Origin: Symploca sp. SIO1C2
Lineage (GTDB): Bacteria > Cyanobacteriota > Cyanobacteriia > Cyanobacteriales > Coleofasciculaceae
Length of the DNA: 64,000 nt
Reading direction: 5' to 3'
Assembly (NCBI GenBank): GCA_010672925.1
Contig: JAAHFP010000006.1
Span: 51,502-115,501 of the forward strand
Notes under the pieces: generated by a model
What the model saw: only the letters and a program-made list of their open reading frames with translations
Databases searched by the model: none
Told to the model about the DNA's origin: nothing
Shown here: positions 26,501 to 35,578 of the stretch, in pieces
Numbering within the stretch: the stretch's first letter is position 1
How the letters are laid out: each line of letters opens with the position of its first letter
Made by a program: the position numbers and the translations under genes

Positions 26501-28972
26501 CTAGTCCAAGGGAGCTGGGAGTAAAGGTAACAAGTCAGGTTCAGCTGATGTCAGCTCTACTTTCACAGTGTTAATCGTCCCGTCTAACTCATCGAACTCA
26601 AAGGGAGCGCGATCGGCATAGTCTAGGGAAACCGGAGCCCCCAGATCCGTGCCAACATCGAAGGTTTCACTGGCACTGAAGGCTCCTATGACAATTGTTT
26701 CGATAGTGATTGGGGGGACGACTTCATCACCATCCACTTGTATAACCACTTCACCTGGGGAATAGAGATCCTCGATGGTTGTGTCTACTGTAATGGTGTG
26801 ATGACCAGCAGGGATCGGTGAATCCGATTCATCCTTATAACGATCAAGGAGCAGCATGTTGTACTCGTACTTGAGAATTCCGTTTTCCATAAACAAGCTC
26901 ACACCGCCACCGGAACCTCCCAAGGCATAGAGAACGCCGGAAGCATTTTCTTTGAGATCGACATCGATCGTAACCAGGTTGCTCTCGCGACCTAGGCCCG
27001 GTGCAGTAAATTCAGGCATACGAGTTGTGCTTTCATCAAAGAGCCAGCTACTGTAGGGACTCCCGAGCCGGTCTTCGGGATAAGTGTTGATCCACAGGCC
27101 GCCCCCAATGGGGAATGCCAAATTCTTTTCTGCTTCTGCCAAGAACAGTTCTTTCATCTCCTCCAAACGCTCTGGCTCCTGAGCGGCCAGATTGTTCATT
27201 TGAGTGAAGTCCTCGGTAATGTGATACAGTTCCCAAACGTCCTCACTGGAATCCCAGTCTTTGAAGTTCTTTGATGATTCAGCTATATTCCAGGGGATCT
27301 GAGGACCGAAGGTGCAGGCATACCAGCCATCCTCATAGATGCCTCGGCTGCCGCTGTTCTCGAAATACTGAACCTTCTTTCGATCCTCTGCGTTGGCATC
27401 ATTGAAGGTGTACTTCATGCTAATCCCATCGAGGGATTTTTGCTCGAAGCCGTAAACATATTCAGGGGGGTTAATGCCCAGGATATCGTAGATAGTGGGA
27501 GCGATATCGTTGACATGGTGAAACTGAGACCGGGGGGTTTTGTCAGGAGTGATGCCATCGGGCCAGGAGATTACCATGGGGTTGCGGGTACCACCGAAGT
27601 GGGAAGCAACTAGCTTAGTATAACGGAAGGGGGCATCCCCTGCCCAGGCCCAACCCGCGTGGTACATGTTTTCGGTTTTTGGGGTTCCCAGGGCATCAAG
27701 TCCGCCTAGTCCGTCGAGAGCCTCAAGCTGCTCCTCAATCGTACTGGGAATTAGGTTCTGGGCAAGAAATTCGCTGATAGTGCCCTCCTGACCTTCGGCA
27801 CTTGCTCCGTTGTCACCAACAATATAAAAGACAATGGTATTGTCGCGAATGCCCAGATTGTCAAGTTCCTCGATCACCTTACCCGCCTGGTAATCCGTAT
27901 GTTCGAGAAACCCTGCATAGACTTCCATCAACCGCTGTTGGAACTCATGTTCCGACTCGGGAATCTCATCCCATGCTGCTATGCCATCATCTATGCCATC
28001 AGGCCGATTAGCTCGAACCACATCTTCTGGAATCCAGCCCAGGGCTTTCTGGTTGGCAAAGACCCGCTTTTGGTACTCATCCCAGCCGTCATCGAATTTA
28101 CCCTTATACTTATCTGCCCATTCCTTGAAGACGTGGTGAGGACCGTGGACTGCCCCTGGTGCCCAGTACATCAAGAAGGGTTTGTCGGGAGAATAGGAAC
28201 GGTGGTGACGCATCCAGGCGATCGCTTTATCCGCCATGTCTTCACTCAGGTGGTAACCCTCGTCGTGGGGCGGCTCTATGGGGTTGAGGTTCTCATAGAG
28301 GCGCGGCTCATACTGAGAGGTTTCCCCCGCGAGGAAGCCGTAGAAATAGTCGAAGCCATGTCCGGTAGGCCAGCGATCGAATGGACCCATAGCTGTGGTC
28401 TCGTTGGCTGGAGTATTGTGCCATTTGCCAAAGGCAGAAGTTTTGTAGCCGTATTCCCTCAAAACTTCCGCGACCGTGGCAGTGGTCTTGGGAATAACCC
28501 CCAGGTAACCATCCCAGTCCACCGCAAATTCTGCGATCGTACCTGATTGGGCTTGGTGGTGATTGCGCCCTGTTAAGAGAGCGGCACGGGTGGGGGAGCA
28601 GATGGCAGTAGTGTGAAAGGTATTATAGGCAATCCCTTTATCCCACAGATCGCTTAGAGTCGGCATGTGGATCTCGCCACCAAAGGTGTCAGGCTGCCCG
28701 AAGCCCACATCATCCAGCAGGATAATCAGGATGTTGGGCGGATCTTCGTTGGGTATACGGTTCGGTTCCTCGCGCCGGATCATGGTGGACTCTTGCAAGG
28801 TCTCTCCGGCAATGCTGGCTGATGGCACTGGCGGGAATGGCAGGATCGAGCCATCAGCAGTTTGTGCCAAGACAGGGGGAGTAATACTTCCCAATAGAAG
28901 AGAGATGGCGATCGCAAATATCGCGATCTCTCTCAACATTCGGTGCAAAAACATGGTTGCAATCTCATACAA
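26501..28972 (-). CDS. Sulfatase S3, Cys-type arylsulfatase, exported
   Basis: The protein has 823 residues. Met7 (28954, MFLHRMLREIAIF) is the likelier start, by analogy to S4 (MFFNGLWHRI). The signal peptide ends near PPVLA. The metal motif is ILIILLDDVGFGQ near 81-93; the formylglycine site is C125 in CSPTRAALLTG; the others are AFGKWHNTP, LMYWAPGAVHGPHH and FYIVGDNGASAEG. The C-terminal beta-rich domain contains GVLYALGGSGGGVSLFM. It is closely related to S4 (both have TADG, LPFPPVPSAS, ETLQESTMIRREEPN), so the two arose by duplication. By eye the gene is more GC-rich than S1 and S2. It is divergent from A3. Confidence 0.92.
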   Translation of the reverse strand: MYEIATMFLHRMLREIAIFAIAISLLLGSITPPVLAQTADGSILPFPPVPSASIAGETLQESTMIRREEPNRIPNEDPPNILIILLDDVGFGQPDTFGGEIHMPTLSDLWDKGIAYNTFHTTAICSPTRAALLTGRNHHQAQSGTIAEFAVDWDGYLGVIPKTTATVAEVLREYGYKTSAFGKWHNTPANETTAMGPFDRWPTGHGFDYFYGFLAGETSQYEPRLYENLNPIEPPHDEGYHLSEDMADKAIAWMRHHRSYSPDKPFLMYWAPGAVHGPHHVFKEWADKYKGKFDDGWDEYQKRVFANQKALGWIPEDVVRANRPDGIDDGIAAWDEIPESEHEFQQRLMEVYAGFLEHTDYQAGKVIEELDNLGIRDNTIVFYIVGDNGASAEGQEGTISEFLAQNLIPSTIEEQLEALDGLGGLDALGTPKTENMYHAGWAWAGDAPFRYTKLVASHFGGTRNPMVISWPDGITPDKTPRSQFHHVNDIAPTIYDILGINPPEYVYGFEQKSLDGISMKYTFNDANAEDRKKVQYFENSGSRGIYEDGWYACTFGPQIPWNIAESSKNFKDWDSSEDVWELYHITEDFTQMNNLAAQEPERLEEMKELFLAEAEKNLAFPIGGGLWINTYPEDRLGSPYSSWLFDESTTRMPEFTAPGLGRESNLVTIDVDLKENASGVLYALGGSGGGVSLFMENGILKYEYNMLLLDRYKDESDSPIPAGHHTITVDTTIEDLYSPGEVVIQVDGDEVVPPITIETIVIGAFSASETFDVGTDLGAPVSLDYADRAPFEFDELDGTINTVKVELTSAEPDLLPLLPAPLD

Positions 28973-29054
28973 ATGGTTAACAAAAATTCAGCCAATATGC
29001 CCAAACGCGATCGCACCTGAGTTGGAAATCGGTTTGGGCAACCTGGTAGTCTAA

Positions 29055-29135
29055 AGACTTCAACGTTAGTTTAGTAGTCAGCTAGCTCTTGGAATAATCA
29101 AAAATCCCAACTTTTGAAAAATTTAAATTAAATAG
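29055..29135 (+). promoter_or_regulatory. Element E4 upstream of sulfatase S3
   Basis: AGACTTCAACGTTAGTTTAG, then TAGTCAGCTAGCTCTTGGAA, then TAATCAAAAATCCCAACTTT, then TTTAAATTAAATAG. It lies 83 bp before S3. The preceding ATCGCACCTGAGTTGGAAAT is repeated before E5, so E4 and E5 are direct copies about 510 bp apart. Confidence 0.65.
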
Positions 29136-29351
29136 AGGTTGTTTTTACCACAAAGGCACAAAGTACACGAAGGGAAGACGCGATCTGAAGAGCAGCAGTG
29201 CTTCGCGATCGCTTGCTCTTAGGAATATGAGTGTTAGTTGTGGTTATCGTTATTTTTTGCTATTATTATTTAATAATAGGATAGGTGTGCGCCTGTAATA
29301 TATGATAGGAACCGTAGGGGCGTATTGCATACGCCCATTGCATACGCCCAG
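29135..29351. repeat. R1 dispersed repeat, copy between E4 and E5, plus GGGCGTA palindrome
   Basis: A full R1 (29135-29314, about 180 bp) runs from GAGGTTGTTTTTACCACAAA to GTGCGCCTGTAATATATGAT and is closest to the copy at 12911. It is followed at 29315-29351 by GTAGGGGCGTATTGCATACG, then CCCATTGCATACGCCC, also found after R1 at 35528-35564. It sits between two copies of the regulatory element and so lengthens the S3-A3 divergent gap to 666 bp. Confidence 0.65.
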
Positions 29352-29566
29352 TGTTATCCTCTAACGAGTTCCTAAGTATTTATTACAAAAAAAATTAACA
29401 AAATTCCGGACGCATCCCAAAATGCGATCGTCTCTTGCCAATGTGTAGATAAGCAATCAGAGCGAAGTAGGCTATTTTGTCCACCATAAAAGAATATTGG
29501 CAACGAGATTAGCGATCGCACCTGAGTTAGAGAGCGGTTTCGGTTTGTGCAACGGGGTAGTCCAAA

Positions 29567-29638
29567 GACTTCAACATTAGTTTAAATGAGCGAAAATTAT
29601 AACTTTTTCAGCTATAGAAATTTAAAATAAGTTTTTCA
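29567..29638 (+). promoter_or_regulatory. Element E5, promoter region of regulator A3
   Basis: AGACTTCAACATTAGTTTAA, then ATGAGCGAAAATTATAACTT, then TTTCAGCTATAGAAATTTAA, ending at the A3 ATG. The TAGTGGTAAGCTATCTC block is absent, so this copy is shortened relative to E1-E4. Confidence 0.55.
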
Positions 29639-30646
29639 ATGGATATCAATAAGAGTAATAAAACTAACCAAACTAAAGATGCTCCTGAAGCAGGTAATCA
29701 GAAGATTGTCTCCAAATCCTTTACAGATGTGGATCATTTCAATGATTTTTTGAGCCCTAGCAGGCGGGAAATTACCCAACTAACTTGTGGTCATCTTCAA
29801 GCTGAGTTTTTGTCAACTCAGCTTGGTGGCATATATTTCCTTTGTCGTCAAGTGAATCAAGGGATTCAAGCTTTGGGTGAAGGCTGGAAGGAATACCGAT
29901 CGTTTGGGATATCCTGGGTTGAGAATGATGGGGGATTGTACAGCCACCGTAGGCTTGTCGATCCTCAAAGAACTATTTTTGGTTTCGATGACCAGGGAGC
30001 AGATATCATCGTTCCTCAAGGTGGAATGATGATGCAAATTATCATCCCTAAGAAAACTTTTGATGCTTATGCAGAACAACTACAACGCTACGATCTCGAT
30101 GATAGTTTCCTGAGTAAAAATTATGTGAACTTGCTACCAAATGGGATGAAAAACATCAAAGATTATCTGAAACAACTATTTTGGTTAGTAGTTCAGAAAC
30201 CTACTTGGCTACAAAACTCTCATATTGAGCAACTTATTATTGATGATTTTCTGCCTTTGTTGATTAGTAATATTCCTGCCAAGTTAAATGCCCAATGTTT
30301 CGTCAAACCTTCTCGAAGAGAAAAGTTGATTGCCCAAGCTGAAAAAGAGATGTTAGCCAACTTAAATAAACCTCTGACTTTAAAACAACTCGCTCAAAGT
30401 TTAGGCTCTAGCAGTTGTGCATTATCTTTTGGTTTTAAAGACTTATTTGGCCTGAGTCCGATGCGCTATCTCAAGATACAACGACTTAATGCAGTGCGAG
30501 AGCGCCTGAAGGCCAGCGAACCTGAAAATTGTACTATCGTCTTCCTGGCTAATCAATTTGGGTTCTACTGTCCGAGTCATTTTACTAGAGATTACAAAGC
30601 TATGTTTGGGGAGTTGCCTTCAGAGACATTGATGAAGAAGGCATAG
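29639..30646 (+). CDS. AraC-family regulator A3
   Basis: The protein has 335 residues with a clear ATG (MDINKSNKTNQTK). Same two-domain plan as A1 and A2: sensor half (VSKSFTDVDHFNDFLSP, LQAEFLSTQLGGIYF, QRTIFGFDDQGAD, QLQRYDLDDSF) and AraC HTH half (LTLKQLAQSLGSSSCALSFG; FLANQFGFYCPSHFTRDYKA). It is the most divergent of the three in the sensor part, for example GEGWKEYRSFGISWVENDGG, which may mean a different ligand. It is divergent from S3; the FGE2 gene converges on it from the right. Confidence 0.87.
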   Translation: MDINKSNKTNQTKDAPEAGNQKIVSKSFTDVDHFNDFLSPSRREITQLTCGHLQAEFLSTQLGGIYFLCRQVNQGIQALGEGWKEYRSFGISWVENDGGLYSHRRLVDPQRTIFGFDDQGADIIVPQGGMMMQIIIPKKTFDAYAEQLQRYDLDDSFLSKNYVNLLPNGMKNIKDYLKQLFWLVVQKPTWLQNSHIEQLIIDDFLPLLISNIPAKLNAQCFVKPSRREKLIAQAEKEMLANLNKPLTLKQLAQSLGSSSCALSFGFKDLFGLSPMRYLKIQRLNAVRERLKASEPENCTIVFLANQFGFYCPSHFTRDYKAMFGELPSETLMKKA

Positions 30647-30661
30647 ACTCTGGAGAAACTA

Positions 30662-30703
30662 GGGAATTGGGAATTGGGAATTGGGAATTGGGAATCGGGA
30701 ATG
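30662..30703. repeat. GGGAATT tandem repeat between A3 and FGE2
   Basis: About five copies of GGGAATT(G), ending in ATCGGGAATGGC, in the 67-bp gap between convergent genes. Similar GGGAATAGGGAATGGGG strings occur near 12829 and 32170. Confidence 0.6.
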
Positions 30704-30713
30704 GCTAATTGCT

Positions 30714-31778
30714 TTATCCCAAATTTTTCACAAGGCGAAAACCAATATGAGTGGTTCCTGTATCCGGTGACTGGGACTCCCTGGCAGCGGGACGGTAGCG
30801 ACTGCAATAGTTGGGCGCACAGAGGTGTGAACCACCTTTAATAACGTGTACCGCTCCCTCGGCAGGTTTTTTGGGGTCAAAACTTTCGGCTTGGCTGGGG
30901 CCTTCTGGATTAACGCTATGAGCCATGGCTTTACGTTCAACCCGATACCAGTCGGCAGTCCATTCCCAAACATTACCTGTCATATCATACAAACCGTAAC
31001 CATTCGACTTGAATGAACCAACGGGAGCAGTTCCCAAATAGCCGTCCGCTTTGGTATTGAGAAAGGGAAAAATTCCTTGCCAGGTGTTGGCTTTTTTAGC
31101 GGAATATTCTTGACCCCAAGTGTAGGTAGACTCTTTTAAACCACCTCTGGCAGCGTATTCCCATTGGGCTTCGGTGGGAAGTTGTTTTCCTGACCACTTT
31201 GCATAAGCTAAGGCATCTTCGTAGGCAATATGAACAACAGGATAATTTTCTTTGCCGCTAATATTGCTATCCGGGCCGTAGGGATGTTGCCAGTTTGCCC
31301 CCACAACCCAATGCCACCAACTCATATAAGCTACTTGTTGAATACCTTCTGTGGGAGGTTCAAAAACCAGAGAACCAGGCGATCGCTCTTTATCGGATAA
31401 GTCAGGAAATTGTTCTTTGGATAGGGGACGCTCAGCTATGGTAACGTAACCTGTCTCTTCAACAAACTGGGCAAATTGGGCATTAGTCATTTCGTGGGAG
31501 TCAATGCAAAAGGAACTAACGGTAATATCTTCAACAGGTAGTTCTTCGATAAATTCTGGTTTATCCGACCCCATTTTGAACTCTCCTCCGGGAATGAAAA
31601 CCATATTTTCTGGACAAGGTGAAGAGGGGGCGGCAAGGGCACTCGGAGTAACAATAGTAACAATCAGAAGAAAAACACTGAGAACAATTAAGAATTTTTG
31701 AATATAACTTTGAGAATTATTCATCATTTGAGTCGCAGAATTATTTAATCGTGGTGGAGAATAGCTCTTAAGAAACAC
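30714..31778 (-). CDS. Formylglycine-generating enzyme 2 (sulfatase-activating), exported
   Basis: The protein has 354 residues. Met18 or Met19 (31727/31724, MNNSQSYIQKFLIVLSVF) gives a compact signal peptide ending near TPSALA; the upstream Met would add a poor leader. Fold motifs are MVFIPGGEFKMGSDKPEF, VSSFCIDSHEMTNAQFAQF, LPTEAQWEYAARGGL and GNVWEWTADWYRV. The two catalytic cysteines, C320 and C325, are in GGSHLCAPNYCSRYRPAAR. It is a close paralogue of FGE1, with the same last ~45 residues apart from a few changes. It is next to S4 on the same strand but 610 bp away, so co-transcription is doubtful. Two FGEs for five sulfatases may reflect dosage or subfamily preference (inference). Confidence 0.9.
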   Translation of the reverse strand: MFLKSYSPPRLNNSATQMMNNSQSYIQKFLIVLSVFLLIVTIVTPSALAAPSSPCPENMVFIPGGEFKMGSDKPEFIEELPVEDITVSSFCIDSHEMTNAQFAQFVEETGYVTIAERPLSKEQFPDLSDKERSPGSLVFEPPTEGIQQVAYMSWWHWVVGANWQHPYGPDSNISGKENYPVVHIAYEDALAYAKWSGKQLPTEAQWEYAARGGLKESTYTWGQEYSAKKANTWQGIFPFLNTKADGYLGTAPVGSFKSNGYGLYDMTGNVWEWTADWYRVERKAMAHSVNPEGPSQAESFDPKKPAEGAVHVIKGGSHLCAPNYCSRYRPAARESQSPDTGTTHIGFRLVKNLG

Positions 31779-31852
31779 AGGCTGAAACCCCTGTAAAATG
31801 GTAATAATTATGAAGGAAGTGTTTCTTCCATACCATAGCGGTGCAGGATCCG

Positions 31853-31885
31853 ACCCTACACCCTACACCCTACACCCTACACCCC
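31853..31885. repeat. ACCCTAC tandem repeat
   Basis: Four and a half copies of ACCCTAC, ending ACCCCGCGCC, upstream of FGE2. A block starting AAGAAACACTCTGGCTAATG follows at 31903, from the dispersed family also found at 11080 and 34946. Confidence 0.6.
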
Positions 31886-31997
31886 GCGCCGTTAGGCGCT
31901 CTTAAGAAACACTCTGGCTAATGGCTAATGGCGCATGGCTAATTGCTAATTGCTAATTGCTCTGAAGAAACAAGGCTCCAAGGCAGGAGGCAGGAGT

Positions 31998-32145
31998 GTA
32001 GGGGCGGGTTCACCCGAAACTTGGCAATAAAAGCGATAATTTAACTAAACCCGCCCCGGCTGATGATACACCTATTGTCCCACCGGGGCGGGTTTACGTA
32101 ATTGGCTTGTCGATACCGAAAAATGGTTGGTGAACCCGCCCCTAC
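31998..32145. mobile_element. 148-bp MITE-like element with 17-bp perfect inverted ends
   Basis: GTAGGGGCGGGTTCACC (31998-32014) is the exact inverse of GGTGAACCCGCCCCTAC (32129-32145). Inside is a second inverted pair, AAACCCGCCCCGG (32047-32059) and CCGGGGCGGGTTT (32083-32095). There is no reading frame. The nested symmetry suggests an RNA or DNA cruciform and mobilisation in trans. The target-site duplication is not evident. Confidence 0.65.
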
Positions 32146-32279
32146 CGTATATTTTCTTTCAAGAAACAAGGGAATGGGGAATGAGGAATGGGGAATAGGG
32201 AGTGTTTCTTACATTCGTAGCGGGCGGCGCACCAAGAATCCATATATATAAGCCCTGTATTTGATATGAGAGGAAGGGA

Positions 32280-32303
32280 ATCGTGGCTTACCTTAGCCAC
32301 GAT
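32280..32303 (-). terminator. Hairpin after sulfatase S4
   Basis: ATCGTGGCT-TACCTT-AGCCACGAT, 86 bp beyond the S4 stop. No T run follows in the S4 direction, so its use as a terminator is uncertain. The rest of the 610-bp gap holds repeats only. Confidence 0.45.
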
Positions 32304-32388
32304 AATTGAGAAAACTTACATTACTGGGACACTATTCCAGCAAGGAGATGCTACAGTTCATCGACTATCAACATTCTTCTAGGAACTT

Positions 32389-34914
32389 CTAGTCCAATAA
32401 ACCTGGTAATACAGGTAAAGAGTGAGGTTGCTCTAGATTAGTAAGCTCCACTTTCACCGTGTTAATCGTGCCATCGAATTTGAAAGGCGCGTTATCGGCA
32501 TAATCCAACGAAACAGGAGAACCCAAATCCATGCCAACATCAAAGGTCTCACTGGCGGTAAAAGCACCAGGCACCGTGCGCTTAACCAACGTCTTTGCAA
32601 CCTTCTGTCCATCTAACTTAATCACCACTTTTGCTGGGGCTAAGGGTTTGGCAATCAGGAAGGTGGTTTTTACTTCAATGGTGTGGTTACCATCTTCGAT
32701 CTGTAAATCGGTTTCAGTTTCAGCTTTGTAGCGTTTCAACAACATCATGTTGTACTCGTACTTCAGCTTTCCGTCCTCCATGAAAAAGGTCAAGCCGCCA
32801 CCAGAACCGCCGAGGGCATAAATAACCCCTTTATTGTTGCTATTGAAATCGGCATTGATCGTCACCGTATTGCTTTCGCGACCAAGACCTGGTGCAGTAA
32901 ACTCCGGCATCCGAGTTGTGCTAGCATCAAAATTCCAACTCGTATAAGGAGTTCCGACCCGATCTTCGGGATAAATACGAGTCCAGAGACTGCCGCCAAT
33001 GGGAAAGACCTTATTTGCTTCTGCTTCTTGCAAGAACAATTGCTTCATTATCTTCAGAATCGCTTGCTCTTGCTTTTGCTCTTCCTCTTCCTTTTCCTCT
33101 ACGAGATTGTTTTTTTGTGTGAAGTCCGTTTTTAGGTTGTATAATTCCCACACATCTTCGCGAGAATCCCAATTTGCTAAATCTTCGCCAGAGCCAGTTT
33201 CCCAAGGAATCAGAGGACCAAACGTGGAGGCAAACCAGCCATCGAAATAGATACCACGACTTCCATAGTTCTCAAAATACTGGATCGTTTTTTGGTCGGG
33301 AGCATCCGGATCGTCGAAGGTGTATTTCATACTGACACCATCAATCGGATCTTGGATAAAGCCATAGAACTCCACCGGAGGAGTAATCTCCAAGATATCG
33401 TAAATGGTGGGGGCGATGTCGTTGACGTGATGGAACTGGGAACGGACGTTGGCGGTATTGGGGTCGTGGCTAATCTGATCAGGCCAAGATATCACGAGAG
33501 GATTGCGAGTACCGCCAAAGTGAGAAGCAACCAGCTTAGTATAGCGGAACGGTGCATTGCCAGCCCAAGCCCAAGCGGCATTGTGCATATTGTCCGTTTT
33601 TGAAGTTCCCAAAGCAGACAGACCCTTGGGATCTTCTTCGGTGCCAAATTGCGTTTCGAGGGCTTTGAGTTGGCCCTCTACGGTATTAGGAATCTGGTTC
33701 TGGCCTAGCAATTCGCTGATGGTGCCATCTAAGCCTCCAGCACTGGCACCGTTGTCGCCCCAAATGTAAAAGATCAGTGTGTTGTCTCGAATGTCTTCGG
33801 CTTCCAGTTCGTCAATGATCTTGCCCGCTTGGGTATCCACATCCTCCACAAAGGCAGCGTAAAGCTCCATCAAGCGAATTTGGAACTTTTGTTCATCCTC
33901 GTCTGTAATGTCAGCCCAAGCCTCCATCTCCTCTGGTCGCTCGGTATCGACGGCATCGGCTGCTAAGGGAAGCCACTCGAAACCTTTCTGGCGCTCAAAG
34001 GTGCGGGCTCGCAAAGCATCCCAGCCATCGTCAAACTTACCCTTATATTTATCGGTCAACTCGTCGAAGATGTGGTGGGGACCGTGGGCTGCACCGGGAG
34101 CCCAGTACATAAAGAAGGGCTTGTCGGGGCTATATGATCGGCGGTTGCGCAGCCATGTAACCGCTTGATTTGCCAGATCTTCACTTAAATGGTAAGGACT
34201 TCCATCAGGAAGCTCGTGGGGAGGTTCGATCGCATTGGTATTTTCAAACAAGCGTGGCTCATATTGGGAGGTTTCTCCCGCCAGAAAGCCATAGAAATAG
34301 TCAAAGCCATGACCAGTAGGCCAGCGATCAAAGGGTCCCATTTTGGTGGTTTCATTGGCGGGGGTGTTGTGCCATTTCCCAAAGGCTGCGGTTTTGTAAC
34401 CATATTCCCGCAATACTTCTGGCAGCGTTGCTGTTGTTTTGGGAATGATGCCCAGATAACCATCCCAATCTAGTGCCCGTTCGGTAATAGTGCCGGAGTG
34501 TACATTGTGGTGGTTGCGTCCTGTCAACAGGGCGGCACGAGTCGGCGAGCAGATAGAAGTGGTGTGAAAGGTATTGTAGGCAATTCCGTCATCCCAGAGC
34601 CGTTGAATGGTGGGGGCATGAATTTCCCCCCCAAAGGCTTCAGCTTCCCCGAAGCCCACATCATCGAGAAGGATAATCAGGATATTTGGAGGATCGTCGG
34701 GGAGATAGTTTGGTTCTTCCCGTCGGATCATAGTGGACTCTTGTAGAGTCTCATTGGCCTCACTCGCGGAAGGTACGGGAGGGAAGGGGAGGGTGGTGCC
34801 ATCGGCAGTTTGTGCCAAGACAGGGGGAGCAATAGTCCCCCAGAGGAGAGAGGTGGTCATGGCCAACACCACGACACCTCTCAAAATCCGGTGCCAAAGA
34901 CCGTTGAAAAACAT
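32389..34914 (-). CDS. Sulfatase S4, Cys-type arylsulfatase, exported
   Basis: The protein has 841 residues, MFFNGLWHRILRGVVVLAM..., with a signal peptide ending near PPVLA. AGGAGG 8 bp upstream supports this start. The metal motif is ILIILLDDVGFGE near 78-90; formylglycine site C122 (CSPTRAALLTG); AFGKWHNTP, FMYWAPGAAHGPHH and FYIWGDNGASAGG follow. The C-terminal domain has GVIYALGGSGGGLTFFM. It is the closest relative of S3, with an extra Glu/Lys/Gln-rich stretch (VEEKEEEEQKQEQAI) near 630. It has element E6 upstream but no neighbouring AraC gene, so a regulator encoded elsewhere, such as A1-A3, may act on it (inference). Confidence 0.92.
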   Translation of the reverse strand: MFFNGLWHRILRGVVVLAMTTSLLWGTIAPPVLAQTADGTTLPFPPVPSASEANETLQESTMIRREEPNYLPDDPPNILIILLDDVGFGEAEAFGGEIHAPTIQRLWDDGIAYNTFHTTSICSPTRAALLTGRNHHNVHSGTITERALDWDGYLGIIPKTTATLPEVLREYGYKTAAFGKWHNTPANETTKMGPFDRWPTGHGFDYFYGFLAGETSQYEPRLFENTNAIEPPHELPDGSPYHLSEDLANQAVTWLRNRRSYSPDKPFFMYWAPGAAHGPHHIFDELTDKYKGKFDDGWDALRARTFERQKGFEWLPLAADAVDTERPEEMEAWADITDEDEQKFQIRLMELYAAFVEDVDTQAGKIIDELEAEDIRDNTLIFYIWGDNGASAGGLDGTISELLGQNQIPNTVEGQLKALETQFGTEEDPKGLSALGTSKTDNMHNAAWAWAGNAPFRYTKLVASHFGGTRNPLVISWPDQISHDPNTANVRSQFHHVNDIAPTIYDILEITPPVEFYGFIQDPIDGVSMKYTFDDPDAPDQKTIQYFENYGSRGIYFDGWFASTFGPLIPWETGSGEDLANWDSREDVWELYNLKTDFTQKNNLVEEKEEEEQKQEQAILKIMKQLFLQEAEANKVFPIGGSLWTRIYPEDRVGTPYTSWNFDASTTRMPEFTAPGLGRESNTVTINADFNSNNKGVIYALGGSGGGLTFFMEDGKLKYEYNMMLLKRYKAETETDLQIEDGNHTIEVKTTFLIAKPLAPAKVVIKLDGQKVAKTLVKRTVPGAFTASETFDVGMDLGSPVSLDYADNAPFKFDGTINTVKVELTNLEQPHSLPVLPGLLD

Positions 34915-34917
34915 AAA

Positions 34918-34937
34918 TCAAACCTCCTAAAAGGGGT
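34918..34937 (-). promoter_or_regulatory. Leader with strong ribosome site before S4
   Basis: Minus strand GTTAACCCCTTTTAGGAGG, then TTTGATTT and the S4 ATG. The leader is shared with the S4-like remnant at 38279-38300 and, weakened, with the alkylsulfatase-like gene. Confidence 0.55.
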
Positions 34938-34945
34938 TAACTATT

Positions 34946-34999
34946 AAGAAACACTCTGGCTAATGGCTAATGGCTAATGGCTAATTGCGAAGAAACACT
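34946..34999. repeat. Dispersed AAGAAACACTCTGGCTAATGG repeat
   Basis: AAGAAACACTCTGGCTAATG followed by GGCTAAT units and a second GAAGAAACACTAAG. Same family as 11080-11144 and 31903-31962. It lies upstream of the S4 leader. Confidence 0.6.
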
Positions 35000-35199
35000 A
35001 AGTCACCGAGTCACCGAGCCAGGAGGGAAGAGGATTTGGCTTGTTTCTTTCATCCATTGCGATCGCGTCGCGTCCGTGAGACGCTGAGATCTTGCACGCA
35101 ATAAAGAACATTGACCTGTGGAGTTCCGAGCTAGCGATCAGGACTCTAAAGTCTTAGAAGTTTTCCAGCAATTGAGTTAGCCCAAATTTTTGATGAGCC

Positions 35200-35300
35200 A
35201 ATGATTAATTTAGTGGCAGGCTATGTATCGTGAATGAGCCAAAATTCTAACTTTTTGAGCTATAGGAATTAAATAACTTATTGATATGAAGTATAAGATT
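35200..35300 (+). promoter_or_regulatory. Element E6 upstream of S4, regulator missing
   Basis: CAATGATTAATTTAGTGGCA, then GGCTATGTATCGTGAATGAG, then CCAAAATTCTAACTTTTTGA, then GCTATAGGAATTAAATAACT, then GAAGTATAAGATTTG. At E3 the matching tail is AATATAAGATGC with the A2 ATG; here ATG has become ATT and the R1 repeat begins a few bases later. This fits loss of an AraC gene. Confidence 0.6.
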
Positions 35301-35564
35301 TGATTATTTTTACCACAAAGGCACAAAGTACACGAAGGGAAGAGGCGATCGCGATCACAAGAATCCTTACTATATAAGCATTCTTAATTCTTAATTCTTA
35401 ATTCTTAATTCCGCGCAGCGGCGATCGCTTTCTCTGAGAAATAGGAGTGTTGGTTGTGGTTATGGTTATTGTTTGCTACTATATTTGATAATGGGATAGG
35501 TATGCGCATGTAAACTATGAGGAACTGTAGGGGCGTATTGCATACGCCCATTGCATACGCCCAG
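35301..35564. repeat. R1 dispersed repeat, composite copy, plus GGGCGTA palindrome
   Basis: 35301-35530 combines the 5' part seen at 26160 (CTTACTATATAAGCATTC, TTAATTC tandem, CCGCGCAGCGGCGATCGC) with the 3' part seen at 12911 and 29135 (GGAGTGTTGGTTGTGGTTAT). It is followed at 35528-35564 by GTAGGGGCGTATTGCATACG, as after the 29135 copy. It fills the gap between E6 and the small helical protein gene. Confidence 0.65.
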
Positions 35565-35578
35565 ATATAAGTACAGCA

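Noticed and set aside
27899..28546. 215-codon plus-strand frame inside S3
   Set aside because: Antisense to the conserved sulfatase catalytic domain, no ribosome site, composition follows the sense codons.
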